Part shown: in pieces, positions 1-10,372 of the stretch
How positions within the stretch are numbered: the first letter of the stretch is position 1
Layout: the number at the start of each line of letters is the position of its first letter
DNA from: JBGZFC01 sp964631255
GTDB lineage: Bacteria; Bacteroidota; Bacteroidia; Bacteroidales; Dysgonomonadaceae
DNA length: 64,000 nt
NCBI GenBank assembly: GCA_964631255.1
Contig: CAZVWS010000005.1
Coordinates: 19,253-83,252, forward strand
Reading direction: 5' to 3'
Notes under the pieces: generated by a model
What the model saw: only the letters and a program-made list of their open reading frames with translations
The model's database searches: none
Told to the model about the DNA's origin: nothing
Made by a program: the position numbers and the translations under genes

Positions 1-2115
1 ATGATTATATTTTCGGCAGCAAAAACTATGTTCTCTACCGAAGGTAAAAAATGGCGCGAAGTTGGCGAAAAAGAGACTGTGATAAAAGACAGGATAATTT
101 TGCCAAAAAGAGGAAATATATTTACCCACGATGGCAAACTACTCGCTACCAGCGAACCACTATATGGCATTTACATGGATTTTTGGTCCGAGGGGATGAA
201 AAAAGATACTCTCTGGAAATACGTGGATGAACTATCGGTACAGCTTTCGAAAAAGTTTCCCGACCGCACAGCTTCTCAATATAAAAATGTCATCCTCAAC
301 GGTTGGAAAATGCGCGAAAAAGAGGAACGCCAAATCAACGATTACGCGGCAAGAGGTGTGGACAAAAGGGTAACAAAAAAATCGAGATACGTTCGCATTA
401 TCCGACGCGACGTGTCGTATGTAGATTACAAGGAGCTACGCAAATTTGCATTTCTGAACCAACGCTCCAACCGAAGCGGACTGATAGCCGAAGAAAAAAA
501 CTCGCGCAAACGCCCCTTTGGTAATTTGGCAAATCGCACCGTAGGAAACGTTTATAAAGATTTGGAGAAAGGTGGAGCCAGCGGCTTAGAACTAAAATAC
601 GACTCGATTTTGCGTGGTGCCAACGGTGTGAAAAACCGCCAAAAAATACAAGGCAGATGGATGGATATTGTAGAAATTCCGGCACAAGACGGAGCCGACA
701 TTATCACAACCATTGATGCAGATATACAAGATATTGTGGAACGTGCCTTGCGCAATAAATTATTGGAAACGGAGGCAGAATCGGGCACAGCCATCATCAT
801 GGAAACCCAAACGGGTGAAATAAAAGGCATTGCAAATCTGGACCGATTACCCAACGGTTCTTATGCCGAAGGCAATCCAAACGCTTTCTCATACATGAAT
901 GAGCCGGGCTCAACCTTCAAAACCGTAACCGTGATGGCAGCGTTAGATGATGGTATTGTTACGCCGACCGATTCGTTTTACGTGGGTACCGGACTGTTTC
1001 AATACAACGGCAAATGGGTGCGCGACCACTTTTGGCGACAAGGCAGAGACCGTGGTTACCTGACCGTAACAGAAGGCATGGAAATTTCATCCAATATCGT
1101 CATGAGCAAAATTGTTCTCAAAGGATATGCCGATAACCCAACCAACTACATCAAAGCCATAGACAGAATTGGCTTAAGAAAACAGTTGAAGTGGGATGTT
1201 CCACTCAAGGGAATTGAAGGCACATCGTCCATCCGATTTCCGGACGACAAAAAAAACTATTGGTCAAAAACCACACTGCCTTGGATGTCGTTTGGCTACG
1301 AAAGCAAAATTCCGCCCATTTACATGTTGATGTTCTACAACGGCATCGCCAACGAGGGAAAAATGATAAAGCCATTCATAGCAAAAAGAATAACCAAAGA
1401 CGGAAAAACATTAGAAGAGTTTGAGGCAGAAGTAATCAACCCGACTATGTGCAAAGAGACCACATTGGAGGAAGTAAAAAAAATGTTGGTTGGCGTTTTA
1501 GAAAATGGAACGGCAAAACAGGTTAGGTCTAAGTTTTTCTCCATTGCCGGCAAAACGGGAACGGCACAAATTGCCGGTGGAGGCGGATACAGCGGATATT
1601 ATGTGTCTTTTTGCGGATATTTTCCGGCCGACAAACCCAAATATACCTGTTTCGTAGGAATCAGAAGACCCAAAGGTTCGCCTTCGGGTGGCGGACAAGC
1701 CGGGATGGTTTTCAAAAATATTGCCGAACAGACCTATTTGCGAAAAACATTGTTGCCCACCGAAGAGGTTTTGGTAGATTCGACAATGCAAAAGATGCCC
1801 AATCTGAAAAATGGGAATTGGACAAACAGCGCATCCATCTTGTCATCGCTCAACTACCACACACCCGATTGGGGCAAAACAGCCGATTGGGTAAAAATGA
1901 ATTACGACAGCAGCGGGTATCAGCCCCAAAAAATAGAAATGAGCCCCAATTTGGTGCCAAACGTAATTGGTATGGGTGCCAGAGATGCGGTTTATCTGTT
2001 AGAAAAATCAGGATTGAGAGTCAATCTGATTGGTTCAGGCAAAGTGGTAACTCAATCCATCAATCAAGGTCAAAAAATAATAAAAGGCAGCACAATAAGC
2101 ATTACGTTGCGATAA
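1..2115 (+). CDS. ftsI: Peptidoglycan transpeptidase FtsI/PBP2-type (class B penicillin-binding protein), 5' partial
   Basis: Septal D,D-transpeptidase that cross-links peptidoglycan during division. The visible 704 residues carry the three penicillin-binding motifs: STFK (S304-K307, catalytic serine), SSN (363-365) and KTG (518-520). A PBP dimerisation domain precedes them, and one PASTA-like repeat lies at about 650-704, as in SpoVD-like FtsI of Bacteroidetes. The frame is open to base 1, and the protein starts inside what should be the N-terminal membrane anchor (only a short hydrophobic stub is left), so the true start is probably upstream of the window and the ATG at base 1 is internal. 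First visible gene of the dcw operon, 33 nt before murE. Family assignment is firm; the N-terminus is not seen. Confidence 0.95.
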   Translation: MIIFSAAKTMFSTEGKKWREVGEKETVIKDRIILPKRGNIFTHDGKLLATSEPLYGIYMDFWSEGMKKDTLWKYVDELSVQLSKKFPDRTASQYKNVILNGWKMREKEERQINDYAARGVDKRVTKKSRYVRIIRRDVSYVDYKELRKFAFLNQRSNRSGLIAEEKNSRKRPFGNLANRTVGNVYKDLEKGGASGLELKYDSILRGANGVKNRQKIQGRWMDIVEIPAQDGADIITTIDADIQDIVERALRNKLLETEAESGTAIIMETQTGEIKGIANLDRLPNGSYAEGNPNAFSYMNEPGSTFKTVTVMAALDDGIVTPTDSFYVGTGLFQYNGKWVRDHFWRQGRDRGYLTVTEGMEISSNIVMSKIVLKGYADNPTNYIKAIDRIGLRKQLKWDVPLKGIEGTSSIRFPDDKKNYWSKTTLPWMSFGYESKIPPIYMLMFYNGIANEGKMIKPFIAKRITKDGKTLEEFEAEVINPTMCKETTLEEVKKMLVGVLENGTAKQVRSKFFSIAGKTGTAQIAGGGGYSGYYVSFCGYFPADKPKYTCFVGIRRPKGSPSGGGQAGMVFKNIAEQTYLRKTLLPTEEVLVDSTMQKMPNLKNGNWTNSASILSSLNYHTPDWGKTADWVKMNYDSSGYQPQKIEMSPNLVPNVIGMGARDAVYLLEKSGLRVNLIGSGKVVTQSINQGQKIIKGSTISITLR

Positions 2116-2148
2116 AAAAAACAATATTTATTCCATATCGAAAAGAAA

Positions 2149-3624
2149 ATGAAACTAAGTAATCTATTAGAAAAATGTAAAATAATCTCTATCCATGGCG
2201 AAAAGGATGTTGAAGTAGAAAGTATCACTTCCGATTCGCGCCAAGTGAAAGAGGGTTCGCTATTTGTAGCCGTAGAGGGCATCAATACAGACGGACACGA
2301 TTACATTGGCAAAGCCATAGAACAAGATGTTTTGGTGGTGGTTTACGACAAGCCGATTTTCGAGGAATATTTTTCGCGTGTTACCTACGTGCAAGTAGAA
2401 AACACATCGGTTGTTTTGGCTCAAATTGCATCGGCTTGGTACGGCAATCCCTCCGAAAAGCTCAATTTGGTAGGCATTACCGGCACAAACGGCAAAACCA
2501 CCATTGCTACCTTGTTGCACAACATGTTTCGTGCACTTGGTTATGGCTGCGGATTGCTGTCTACGGTTGCCAATTACGTAAACGAAACACGCTACGCCAC
2601 CACGCACACCACGCTCGACCCAATCATGCTCAACCACTATCTACGTCAAATGGTAGATGCCGGTTGCCAATATGCTTTTATGGAAGTTAGTTCGCACGCG
2701 ATAAGCCAAAAACGGGTTGGTGCTCTTCAATTTAAAGGTGGCGTTTTTACTAATCTGACACAAGATCACTTGGACTACCACAAAAATATGCTTGATTATA
2801 GGAACGTGAAAAAATCGTTTTTCGACAATTTGCCCGAAAACGCGTTCGCATTGACCAATATCGATGACAAAAACGGCAAGGTTATGTTGCAAAACACCAA
2901 AGCAACAAAATATGGCTATTCTTTAAGAAATATTGCCGATTTCAAAGCCCGTATATTCGAGAAACATTTTAATGGAACAGATTTGGAGATAAACGGCAAA
3001 GCATTGTCGGTACAATTTGTGGGTACTTTCAATGTCTATAATCTGCTCGCTGTTTACGGTACAGCCATTTTGTTGGAACAAGATGCAGATGAGGTTCTGA
3101 GAATTTTGACCACATTGAAATCGGTATCCGGACGTTTTCAGACAATCTATTCACCCAAAGGATTTACCGCCATAGTGGATTATGCACACACGCCCGATGC
3201 CCTAAGCAATGTATTGAGTTCCATTCACGAAGTGTTAGACAAACAAGGAAAAGTGATTACCGTAGTGGGGTGCGGTGGCAATCGCGACAGAACAAAACGC
3301 CCAATCATGGCGCGTGAGGCATTGGAAATGAGCGACAGAGCTATTTTCACATCAGACAATCCCCGGTTTGAAGACCCGCAAGGTATTCTCAACGACATGA
3401 TTGAAGGACTTACTGACGAGGAGCGTGCCGCATCGCTTACCATTATCGACCGCCGCGAAGCAATTAAAACCGCTTGTGCATTGGCACAAAAAGGCGATGT
3501 AGTGTTGGTTGCCGGAAAAGGACACGAAGATTATCAGGAGATAAAAGGGGTAAAATATCATTTTGATGACAAAGAGGAACTGGAAAAAATATTTCATCCC
3601 AATTCTACTGTGAGCAAACAATAA
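2149..3624 (+). CDS. murE: UDP-MurNAc-tripeptide ligase MurE, meso-DAP type
   Basis: Cytoplasmic Mur ligase that adds the third stem-peptide residue to UDP-MurNAc-L-Ala-D-Glu. 491 residues, normal for the family. The ATP-binding P-loop TGTNGKTT is at 111-118, the central ligase domain follows, and DNPR is at 403-406. In characterised MurE enzymes DNPR marks meso-diaminopimelate specificity (lysine enzymes differ there), so the wall is inferred to be DAP type, consistent with the lysA-like gene at 38638. Sits between ftsI and mraY in the dcw operon. The start follows ftsI by 33 nt, and the N-terminal domain begins directly after it. Confidence 0.97.
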   Translation: MKLSNLLEKCKIISIHGEKDVEVESITSDSRQVKEGSLFVAVEGINTDGHDYIGKAIEQDVLVVVYDKPIFEEYFSRVTYVQVENTSVVLAQIASAWYGNPSEKLNLVGITGTNGKTTIATLLHNMFRALGYGCGLLSTVANYVNETRYATTHTTLDPIMLNHYLRQMVDAGCQYAFMEVSSHAISQKRVGALQFKGGVFTNLTQDHLDYHKNMLDYRNVKKSFFDNLPENAFALTNIDDKNGKVMLQNTKATKYGYSLRNIADFKARIFEKHFNGTDLEINGKALSVQFVGTFNVYNLLAVYGTAILLEQDADEVLRILTTLKSVSGRFQTIYSPKGFTAIVDYAHTPDALSNVLSSIHEVLDKQGKVITVVGCGGNRDRTKRPIMAREALEMSDRAIFTSDNPRFEDPQGILNDMIEGLTDEERAASLTIIDRREAIKTACALAQKGDVVLVAGKGHEDYQEIKGVKYHFDDKEELEKIFHPNSTVSKQ

Positions 3625-3652
3625 TTGTAGTTATATCAAATTGTAAATAAAT

Positions 3653-4912
3653 ATGTTATACTATCTTTTTCAATATTTAGACAAACTCGATTTTCCCGGC
3701 GCGGGCATGTTTCAATACGTTACGTTGCGCACGGCAATGGCAGCATTGATTTCGTTGCTATTTGCAATTTTTGTTGGAAAATACATCATCCGTGCATTGC
3801 AACGAAGACAGATTGGCGAAACCATTCGCGACCTCGATTTGGAAGGTCAATACAGCAAAAAAGGTACGCCAACCATGGGTGGTATAATCATTATTTTGGC
3901 AATTTTGGTTGCAATTTTGCTGTTCGGAAAATTAGAAAATCACTACATAATCCTCATGTTGGTAAGCACCGTTTGGTTGGGAACTCTCGGTTTTGCCGAC
4001 GATTATATCAAAGTATTTAAAAAAGACAAGGAGGGACTCAAAGGAAAATTTAAAATCATCGCGCAAGTTGGTTTGGGATTGATAGTTGGACTCACCATGT
4101 ATTTGAGCCCGCAAATTGTATCGCGCGAAAATACCGAAATACGTGTAAACAACATCATCGAAGAGGTGCAATACCAAACCGAAGATATAAAAACAACCAA
4201 AACCACCATCCCGTTTGTAAAAAACAACAATTTCGACTATCGTGTTCTGGTTTCTTGGATGGGCGATTATGCCGATAAAGCTGTCTGGGTGGTATTCGTA
4301 CTAATTGTAATACTGATAGTTACTGCAGTTTCTAACAGTGCCAACCTCACCGATGGATTAGATGGGTTGGCTTCGGGCACGTCCGCCTTTATCGGGGTAG
4401 CGCTGGGCATCCTGGCATACGTATCCGGACGTGTCGATTTTGCCTCCTACCTCAATATCATGCACATTCCCGGAAGCGACGAACTGATGGTTTTTGCAGC
4501 TGCCATCGTGGGTGCAACCATGGGTTTTCTGTGGTATAACTCCTACCCTGCACAAATTTTTATGGGCGACACGGGCAGTTTAACTTTGGGCGGATTGATT
4601 GGTGTATTTGCCGTATTGATTCACAAAGAGTTGCTTTTGCCAATTTTGTGTGGCGTATTCTTCATGGAGGCACTTTCCGTTATTATACAAGTTACCTATT
4701 TCAAATACACAAAAAAGAAATTGGGATACGGAAAACGAATTTTTAAAATGACTCCGCTACATCACCACTACCAAAAACCGGGCAATGCCGGTATTGATGC
4801 GCTTATCCAAAAGCCATTAAAACCGCTTACCGAACCAAAAATTGTGAGCCGATTCTGGATTATCGGGATGATTTTGGCTGTATTGGCATTGGTTACACTA
4901 AAAATGAGATAG
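3653..4912 (+). CDS. mraY: Phospho-MurNAc-pentapeptide transferase MraY
   Basis: Integral membrane enzyme that moves phospho-MurNAc-pentapeptide onto undecaprenyl phosphate to form lipid I. Shows the family signatures: adjacent aspartates D116-D117, NLTDGLDG (231-238), a MGD motif near 304-306, and the HHH motif at 370-372. At 419 residues it is about 60 longer than the E. coli enzyme. The extra length is a hydrophilic insertion at about 160-210 between membrane segments, which is usual in Bacteroidetes MraY. Located between murE and murD, 28 nt downstream of murE. Confidence 0.97.
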   Translation: MLYYLFQYLDKLDFPGAGMFQYVTLRTAMAALISLLFAIFVGKYIIRALQRRQIGETIRDLDLEGQYSKKGTPTMGGIIIILAILVAILLFGKLENHYIILMLVSTVWLGTLGFADDYIKVFKKDKEGLKGKFKIIAQVGLGLIVGLTMYLSPQIVSRENTEIRVNNIIEEVQYQTEDIKTTKTTIPFVKNNNFDYRVLVSWMGDYADKAVWVVFVLIVILIVTAVSNSANLTDGLDGLASGTSAFIGVALGILAYVSGRVDFASYLNIMHIPGSDELMVFAAAIVGATMGFLWYNSYPAQIFMGDTGSLTLGGLIGVFAVLIHKELLLPILCGVFFMEALSVIIQVTYFKYTKKKLGYGKRIFKMTPLHHHYQKPGNAGIDALIQKPLKPLTEPKIVSRFWIIGMILAVLALVTLKMR

Positions 4913-4951
4913 TTTTTTCAAGAAATAAATGGAATAGTTCAAAATAAAAGA

Positions 4952-6346
4952 ATGATTAATAACGAGATGAATAAGACGGATTTGCATGCGAACGATACTT
5001 CGTCAGTAAGAACAAAAATAGTTATCCTTGGTGGTGGCGAAAGTGGCGTGGGTTCTGCCATTCTTGCACAAAAAAAGGGTTTCGATGTTTTCTTGTCTGA
5101 CAATGGGAAATTGAAGGATAAATATCGCGACGAATTGATAAATAACAACATTCGTTTCGAGGAAAATGGTCATAGCGACGAAGAGATACTCACAGCCGAC
5201 GAAATCATCAAAAGTCCGGGCATTCCGAACACAACCCCATTGATGCTCAAAATTAAATCGAAAGGTATTCGGATAATTTCCGAAATAGAATTTGCCGGAA
5301 GATACACCAACGCCAAAATGATTTGTATAACCGGAAGCAATGGTAAAACCACCACATCTTCTCTTATACACCACATACTAAAATCGGCAGGACTGCATGT
5401 TGCCTTGGGCGGCAATGTAGGAACCAGTTTTGCCAGGCAAGTTGCCGAATCAGATTACGACTATTTTGTATTGGAACTGAGCAGTTTTCAGTTGGAAGGG
5501 GTTTACGATTTCAAAGCCGATATCGCATTGCTTCTCAACATAACACCCGACCACATAGACCGATACGACCACCAAATGCAAAATTACGTGGATGCCAAAA
5601 TGCGTATCATCAGAAACCAAAAAATTGGCGATGCATTTATCTATTGGATGGACGACCCCATTGTAACCAAAGAGATTGAAAAACTGAAACCTCAGGCAAC
5701 TCTTTATCCATTCACTTCCAATCTGTGTCAAGAAGCTGCGGCTTACAAAGAGGGCGAGAAAATGGTTGTAAAAGCAAAAAACGAAGTCTTCGACATGGAG
5801 CTGGAAATGCTTGCTTTGCGAGGAACGCACAATTTGTACAACTCCATGGCATCGGGTATTGTTGCCAAATTGCTCGATATTTCGGACGATAACCTGCGAC
5901 AAGCCTTGTCCGATTTCAAAGGCATTCCTCACCGATTGGAACAAGTAGCATCTGTGCGTGGCATACAATTCATCAACGACTCCAAAGCCACCAATGTAAA
6001 TTCGTGCTGGTATGCTTTGCAAAGCATCAAGGGAGGAAAAATTGTGCTCATTTTAGGTGGTCAGGACAAAGGCAACGACTACACCGAAATAGAAAAAGTA
6101 GTGAAAGAAAGAGTACGAGCTTTGGTTTTCATGGGGAAAGACAACTCCATATTACACCAATTTTTTGATGATAAAATAGAGCAAATCGAAGATACAAACA
6201 ACATGGAAGATGCGGTAAAAGCAGCCTATCGTTTGGCAGAAAAAGGCGACACGGTTTTGCTATCGCCTTGTTGTGCCAGTTTCGATTTATTCTTGAATTA
6301 TAACGACCGTGGCGACCAATTCAAAGAGTGTGTCAGGAGATTGTAA
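4952..6346 (+). CDS. murD: UDP-MurNAc-L-alanine:D-glutamate ligase MurD
   Basis: Cytoplasmic Mur ligase that adds D-glutamate to UDP-MurNAc-L-Ala. 464 residues. A Rossmann-like N-terminal domain opens with GGGESG near residue 27; the P-loop TGSNGKTT is at 127-134; and NDSKATN, typical of MurD, lies near 345. The first about 20 residues before the conserved core are poorly conserved in type, so an in-frame ATG at 4967 is an alternative start. 39 nt after mraY, within the dcw operon. Confidence 0.96.
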   Translation: MINNEMNKTDLHANDTSSVRTKIVILGGGESGVGSAILAQKKGFDVFLSDNGKLKDKYRDELINNNIRFEENGHSDEEILTADEIIKSPGIPNTTPLMLKIKSKGIRIISEIEFAGRYTNAKMICITGSNGKTTTSSLIHHILKSAGLHVALGGNVGTSFARQVAESDYDYFVLELSSFQLEGVYDFKADIALLLNITPDHIDRYDHQMQNYVDAKMRIIRNQKIGDAFIYWMDDPIVTKEIEKLKPQATLYPFTSNLCQEAAAYKEGEKMVVKAKNEVFDMELEMLALRGTHNLYNSMASGIVAKLLDISDDNLRQALSDFKGIPHRLEQVASVRGIQFINDSKATNVNSCWYALQSIKGGKIVLILGGQDKGNDYTEIEKVVKERVRALVFMGKDNSILHQFFDDKIEQIEDTNNMEDAVKAAYRLAEKGDTVLLSPCCASFDLFLNYNDRGDQFKECVRRL

Positions 6347-6367
6347 CAATTATTACTAGAAGAAGAA

Positions 6368-7732
6368 ATGCTGAGCAAATTCAAGAAAATATGGAATACG
6401 GAATCCCTCGACAATAGTTTGCACGAGGTGGAAGAAGCTATAAACCCGCAATCGGCTAAAGATTTTTTATCCAAAATATTTAAGGGCGACAAAGTAATTT
6501 GGGCTGTTTTTATCATCTTGTGTATCATTTCGTTGGTGGAAATTTTTAGCGCGACCAGCACCCTTGTTTACAGACAACAAAACCAATGGAGTCCCATTTT
6601 GCGTCATGCCATTTTTTTAATTGGCGGCGTAGGCGTTATATTGCTCATCCACAATGTGCCGTATAAGTATTTTTCGTCGTTTATTTTTGTTCTATTTCTG
6701 GCCATTATTCTTTTGTTGTTAACACCACTTATCGGTGTCAAAGTAAACGATGCCGATAGATGGATTTCCATCTTTGGCTTCACCATACAACCATCCGAAA
6801 TAGCAAAAATTTCGTTGATGGCAACTGTTGCCTTTTTGCTCAGCAAACAAAATGAATCAAACGAGAAACTGCTTTTTTTCTGGATGATTGGATTGATGGT
6901 TACAGTCTGTTTTATCATTGGTGTTGACAATCTATCAACCGCGGCTATGTTATTTGGCATTTGCTATTTACTCATGTTTATTGGCAATGTAAAAATGAAA
7001 CGACTACTAATGGTAGCCGGATTTGGCATTCTTCTCATTTTACTTTTTGTAGTTGTTTTGAAAATAGTCCCCGACAGTTGGACAGAAAAAGGTCCGTTGG
7101 ATCGTTTAAGCACTTGGCAAAATCGTATCACCAATTTTAGCAGCAAAGCAGAATCGGAAGAAGATTATTTTGTAATAACCGATGAGAACTACCAAGTTGC
7201 ACACGCCAAAATAGCCATATCCAACGGCGGTGTTCTGGGCGTTTTCCCCGGAAACAGCACCGAACGCGATTTTCTGCCCCAAGCATATTCCGATTTCATC
7301 TATGCCATCATCATCGAAGAGATGGGCATCCTGGGCGGATTATTTGTGTTGATGCTATATGTAATCATACTTATCCGATCGGGAATAATTGCCACTAGAA
7401 TCAAAAAACTTTTTCCCAAATATCTGGTATTGGGGTCGGCACTGATGCTCTCTATACAAGCATTCATCAACATGGCGGTAGCAGTAAATCTGATACCTGT
7501 AACGGGGCAACCGCTGCCGCTCATCAGCCGTGGCGGTACGTCAACCCTGATCACATGTGCCTATTTTGGACTCATATTGAGTGCCGACCGATTTGGTATT
7601 GGCGTTTCATCGGAAGAGAAAAACAATGCATCCAATGCAGACACAGATACAAACCAAACGAACAATACCGATTCTACCAATACAATAGACCAATTGGAAG
7701 AAAAAATTGAAATGGAAATTATTCAAGTATAA
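6368..7732 (+). CDS. ftsW: Septal SEDS glycosyltransferase FtsW
   Basis: SEDS-family polytopic membrane protein that polymerises lipid II glycan strands at the septum together with the class B PBP encoded at base 1. About ten membrane segments between residues 45 and 410. The conserved late motif with GQPLPLISRGGTS (about 378-390) is typical of FtsW/RodA; position in the dcw cluster argues for FtsW. The N-terminus has a hydrophilic extension of about 40 residues before the first membrane segment and no later in-frame ATG that could replace the start; the C-terminal tail of about 45 residues is Asn/Thr/Asp rich. 454 residues in total. Confidence 0.94.
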   Translation: MLSKFKKIWNTESLDNSLHEVEEAINPQSAKDFLSKIFKGDKVIWAVFIILCIISLVEIFSATSTLVYRQQNQWSPILRHAIFLIGGVGVILLIHNVPYKYFSSFIFVLFLAIILLLLTPLIGVKVNDADRWISIFGFTIQPSEIAKISLMATVAFLLSKQNESNEKLLFFWMIGLMVTVCFIIGVDNLSTAAMLFGICYLLMFIGNVKMKRLLMVAGFGILLILLFVVVLKIVPDSWTEKGPLDRLSTWQNRITNFSSKAESEEDYFVITDENYQVAHAKIAISNGGVLGVFPGNSTERDFLPQAYSDFIYAIIIEEMGILGGLFVLMLYVIILIRSGIIATRIKKLFPKYLVLGSALMLSIQAFINMAVAVNLIPVTGQPLPLISRGGTSTLITCAYFGLILSADRFGIGVSSEEKNNASNADTDTNQTNNTDSTNTIDQLEEKIEMEIIQV

Positions 7733-7773
7733 TTGGAGCAAAAGTCTTGTCGAATCAAAAATAAAACGAAAAT

Positions 7774-8946
7774 ATGAAGGCTTCACAACAAAAAAACAAC
7801 ACACGATTAGCCAAATCGGGCAATGAAAAAGCAACGAAGGCACGTCGTTTCATCATCAGTGGCGGTGGCACAGGTGGGCACATTTTTCCTGCTATTTCCA
7901 TTGCAAATGCCATCAAAAAACGATGGGCAGATGCCGAGATTTTGTTTGTAGGAGCCGAAGGCAGAATGGAAATGGAACGTGTGCCGGCTGCCGGTTACCA
8001 AATAATTGGTTTGCCGGTAGCAGGATTTGACCGAAAAAACGTGTTGAAAAATTTCTCCGTTTTGGTCAAACTGATGAAAAGTATGCGCCAAGCACGCTCC
8101 ATCGTCAAATCCTTTCAACCCGATATAGCTATTGGCGTGGGTGGTTATGCCAGTGGTCCCACTCTTCGGGCTGCTGCTTCAAGAGGAATCAAGACGTTGC
8201 TGCAAGAACAAAACTCGTATGCGGGAGTAACTAATAAATTGTTAGCGCAAAAAGCGTCCAAAATATGCGTGGCATACGAGGATATGGAGCGTTTTTTTCC
8301 AAGTGAGAAGATAGTGCTTACCGGAAATCCCTGTCGCCAAGACTTGACAATTTCCGACAAAAACAGAAAAGAAGGATACGATTTTTTCCAACTGAATCCA
8401 GAGAAACGAACCATTCTCATGGTGGGTGGCAGCTTGGGTGCTCGTACCCTCAACGACAGTATTGTAGCTGCATTTGAGCAAATTGCACAAGCAGACGTGC
8501 AGGTCATCTGGCAGTGCGGCAAATACTACTTTGAGGAGATGAGTAACCTGCAAAAAAGTGGCAAAATACCATCAAACATCCGTTTGTACGATTTTGTTTC
8601 GCGAATGGATTACGCCTACTCGGTGGCAGATTTGGTTATTTCGCGAGCAGGAGCGGGTTCAATATCAGAGTTTTGTTTGTTGGAAATACCGGTAATTTTG
8701 GTACCTTCGCCAAACGTGTCGGAAGACCACCAAACACAAAATGCCATGGCTCTCGTGAAAAAAGATGCCGCGGTAATGGTTACCGACGCCAATGCACGAA
8801 CTTTACTCTTTGCCACGGCATTGGAACTGATAAAAGACCAAGAACGACTAAAAACATTGAGTAAAAACATTGGTGCCATGGCGCAAAGAGACTCAGCCAA
8901 TCGCATAGTGGACGAAATAGAGAAATTATTGTCTGCAACTAACTGA
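7774..8946 (+). CDS. murG: Lipid II synthase MurG (GlcNAc transferase)
   Basis: Membrane-associated GT28 glycosyltransferase that adds GlcNAc from UDP-GlcNAc to lipid I. The N-terminal glycine-rich motif GGGTGGH is at 30-36, preceded by a basic extension of about 25 residues. VGGYASGP lies near 126-133, and the C-terminal UDP-GlcNAc-binding domain contains SRAGAGSISEF near 290-300. 390 residues, slightly longer than average because of the N-terminal extension. Between ftsW and murC; the gap to murC is 49 nt. Confidence 0.96.
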   Translation: MKASQQKNNTRLAKSGNEKATKARRFIISGGGTGGHIFPAISIANAIKKRWADAEILFVGAEGRMEMERVPAAGYQIIGLPVAGFDRKNVLKNFSVLVKLMKSMRQARSIVKSFQPDIAIGVGGYASGPTLRAAASRGIKTLLQEQNSYAGVTNKLLAQKASKICVAYEDMERFFPSEKIVLTGNPCRQDLTISDKNRKEGYDFFQLNPEKRTILMVGGSLGARTLNDSIVAAFEQIAQADVQVIWQCGKYYFEEMSNLQKSGKIPSNIRLYDFVSRMDYAYSVADLVISRAGAGSISEFCLLEIPVILVPSPNVSEDHQTQNAMALVKKDAAVMVTDANARTLLFATALELIKDQERLKTLSKNIGAMAQRDSANRIVDEIEKLLSATN

Positions 8947-8995
8947 TAGTAAAATTGATTGACGTTTGTGATACAAAGTTAAAAAAATTGGATTT

Positions 8996-10360
8996 ATGAA
9001 TTTTAAATATATATATTTCATTGGCATAGGAGGTATTGGCATGAGCAATCTTGCCCGATATTTCATTTCTAAAGGATTGTCTGTTGCCGGATACGACCGG
9101 ATAAGCACACCGCTCACCGTGGCTTTGGAAGCCGAAGGTGCATCCATTCATTACCAAGACGATGTCCAATCCATTCCGGCTCCATTTTTACAAAAAGAGA
9201 GTACTTTGGTCGTTTATACACCAGCTGTGCCATCTTCACATAGCGAGCTAAACTATTTCAAATCCAATGGATTTACACTCATGAAACGTTCTCAGGTGTT
9301 AGGCGAAATCACAAAATCGGGCAAAGCTGTTTGTGTAGCCGGCACCCACGGCAAAACCACCGTTTCAAGCATGGTGGCGCATTTGCTGAAGCAGTCCGAG
9401 GTAGATTGCAACGCGTTTTTGGGTGGCATTCTTAAAAATTACAACAACAACCTGCTGCTATCCCACAAAAGCGATATCATGGTTGCGGAAGCCGATGAGT
9501 ACGACCGTTCGTTTCACTGGCTAACGCCTTGGATTGCAGTGATTACATCTGCCGACCCTGACCATCTGGATATTTATGGAACTGCCGAAGCCTATCGCGA
9601 AAGTTTCGAGATTTTCACTTCACTCATCCGAGAAAACGGTTATCTGATTATCAAAAAAGATGCGCCTGTAACACCTCGTTGCCATCCATCGGTAAAAATA
9701 TATACCTATTCTGAAACGGAAGGCGATTTTCATGCCGAAAATATCCGGATAGGAAATGGCGAAATATTTTTCGATTTTGTTTCACCCAACTTAGTTATCA
9801 AAGATTTGCAACTTGGCGTACCGGTAAAAATTAATATCGAAAATGCCATTGCAGCCATAGCAGCGGCCAATTTGTGCGGGGCAAAACCGGATGAGATAAA
9901 ACGGGCAATACAATCGTTTGCCGGAGCAAAAAGGCGGTTCGATTTTCAAATAAAAACACCCGATTTGGTCTTCATCGACGATTACGCGCATCACCCGCAA
10001 GAGTTGGCGGCTTCCATCCAATCGGTACGGATGTTGTATCCGCACAAAAAAGTTACCGGAATTTTTCAGCCGCACCTTTATACACGCACACGAGATTTTG
10101 CCAACGAATTTGCCGAAAGTTTATCTCTGCTCGACGATGTAATTTTATTGGACATATACCCGGCACGCGAAGAGCCGATTGCAGGGATAACATCCGAAAT
10201 TATTTTCGACAAAATCACCTCTTCACAAAAAGTATTGCTTCATAAAAACGAGTTACTCGATTATTTACAAAATAAAAAACCGGAAGTTCTTTTAACCATT
10301 GGTGCAGGCGATATCGATGCCCTGATACTAAAAATAAAAGAGCTGCTCACAGAAAATTAA
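8996..10360 (+). CDS. murC: UDP-MurNAc:L-alanine ligase MurC
   Basis: First Mur ligase, adding L-alanine to UDP-MurNAc in the cytoplasm. 454 residues. The N-terminal UDP-binding motif GIGGIGMS is near residues 11-18, and the P-loop GTHGKTT at 116-122 has the His typical of MurC in place of the Asn of MurE/MurD. The EADEYDRSF stretch near 165 is also family-typical. Follows murG and precedes ftsQ. The related recycling ligase Mpl is less likely because of the position in the dcw cluster. Confidence 0.95.
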   Translation: MNFKYIYFIGIGGIGMSNLARYFISKGLSVAGYDRISTPLTVALEAEGASIHYQDDVQSIPAPFLQKESTLVVYTPAVPSSHSELNYFKSNGFTLMKRSQVLGEITKSGKAVCVAGTHGKTTVSSMVAHLLKQSEVDCNAFLGGILKNYNNNLLLSHKSDIMVAEADEYDRSFHWLTPWIAVITSADPDHLDIYGTAEAYRESFEIFTSLIRENGYLIIKKDAPVTPRCHPSVKIYTYSETEGDFHAENIRIGNGEIFFDFVSPNLVIKDLQLGVPVKINIENAIAAIAAANLCGAKPDEIKRAIQSFAGAKRRFDFQIKTPDLVFIDDYAHHPQELAASIQSVRMLYPHKKVTGIFQPHLYTRTRDFANEFAESLSLLDDVILLDIYPAREEPIAGITSEIIFDKITSSQKVLLHKNELLDYLQNKKPEVLLTIGAGDIDALILKIKELLTEN

Positions 10361-10372
10361 TAACGAAACGGG

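Noticed and set aside
1611..2162. 183-codon frame overlapping the 3' part of ftsI and running into murE
   Set aside because: Rich in Arg/Gln/His and out of frame with two certain genes; no start context and no family.
5450..6022. 190-codon open frame antisense to murD
   Set aside because: Lies entirely inside the well-supported murD gene, has no recognisable domain and is Cys/Phe/Val-rich in the way typical of antisense frames.
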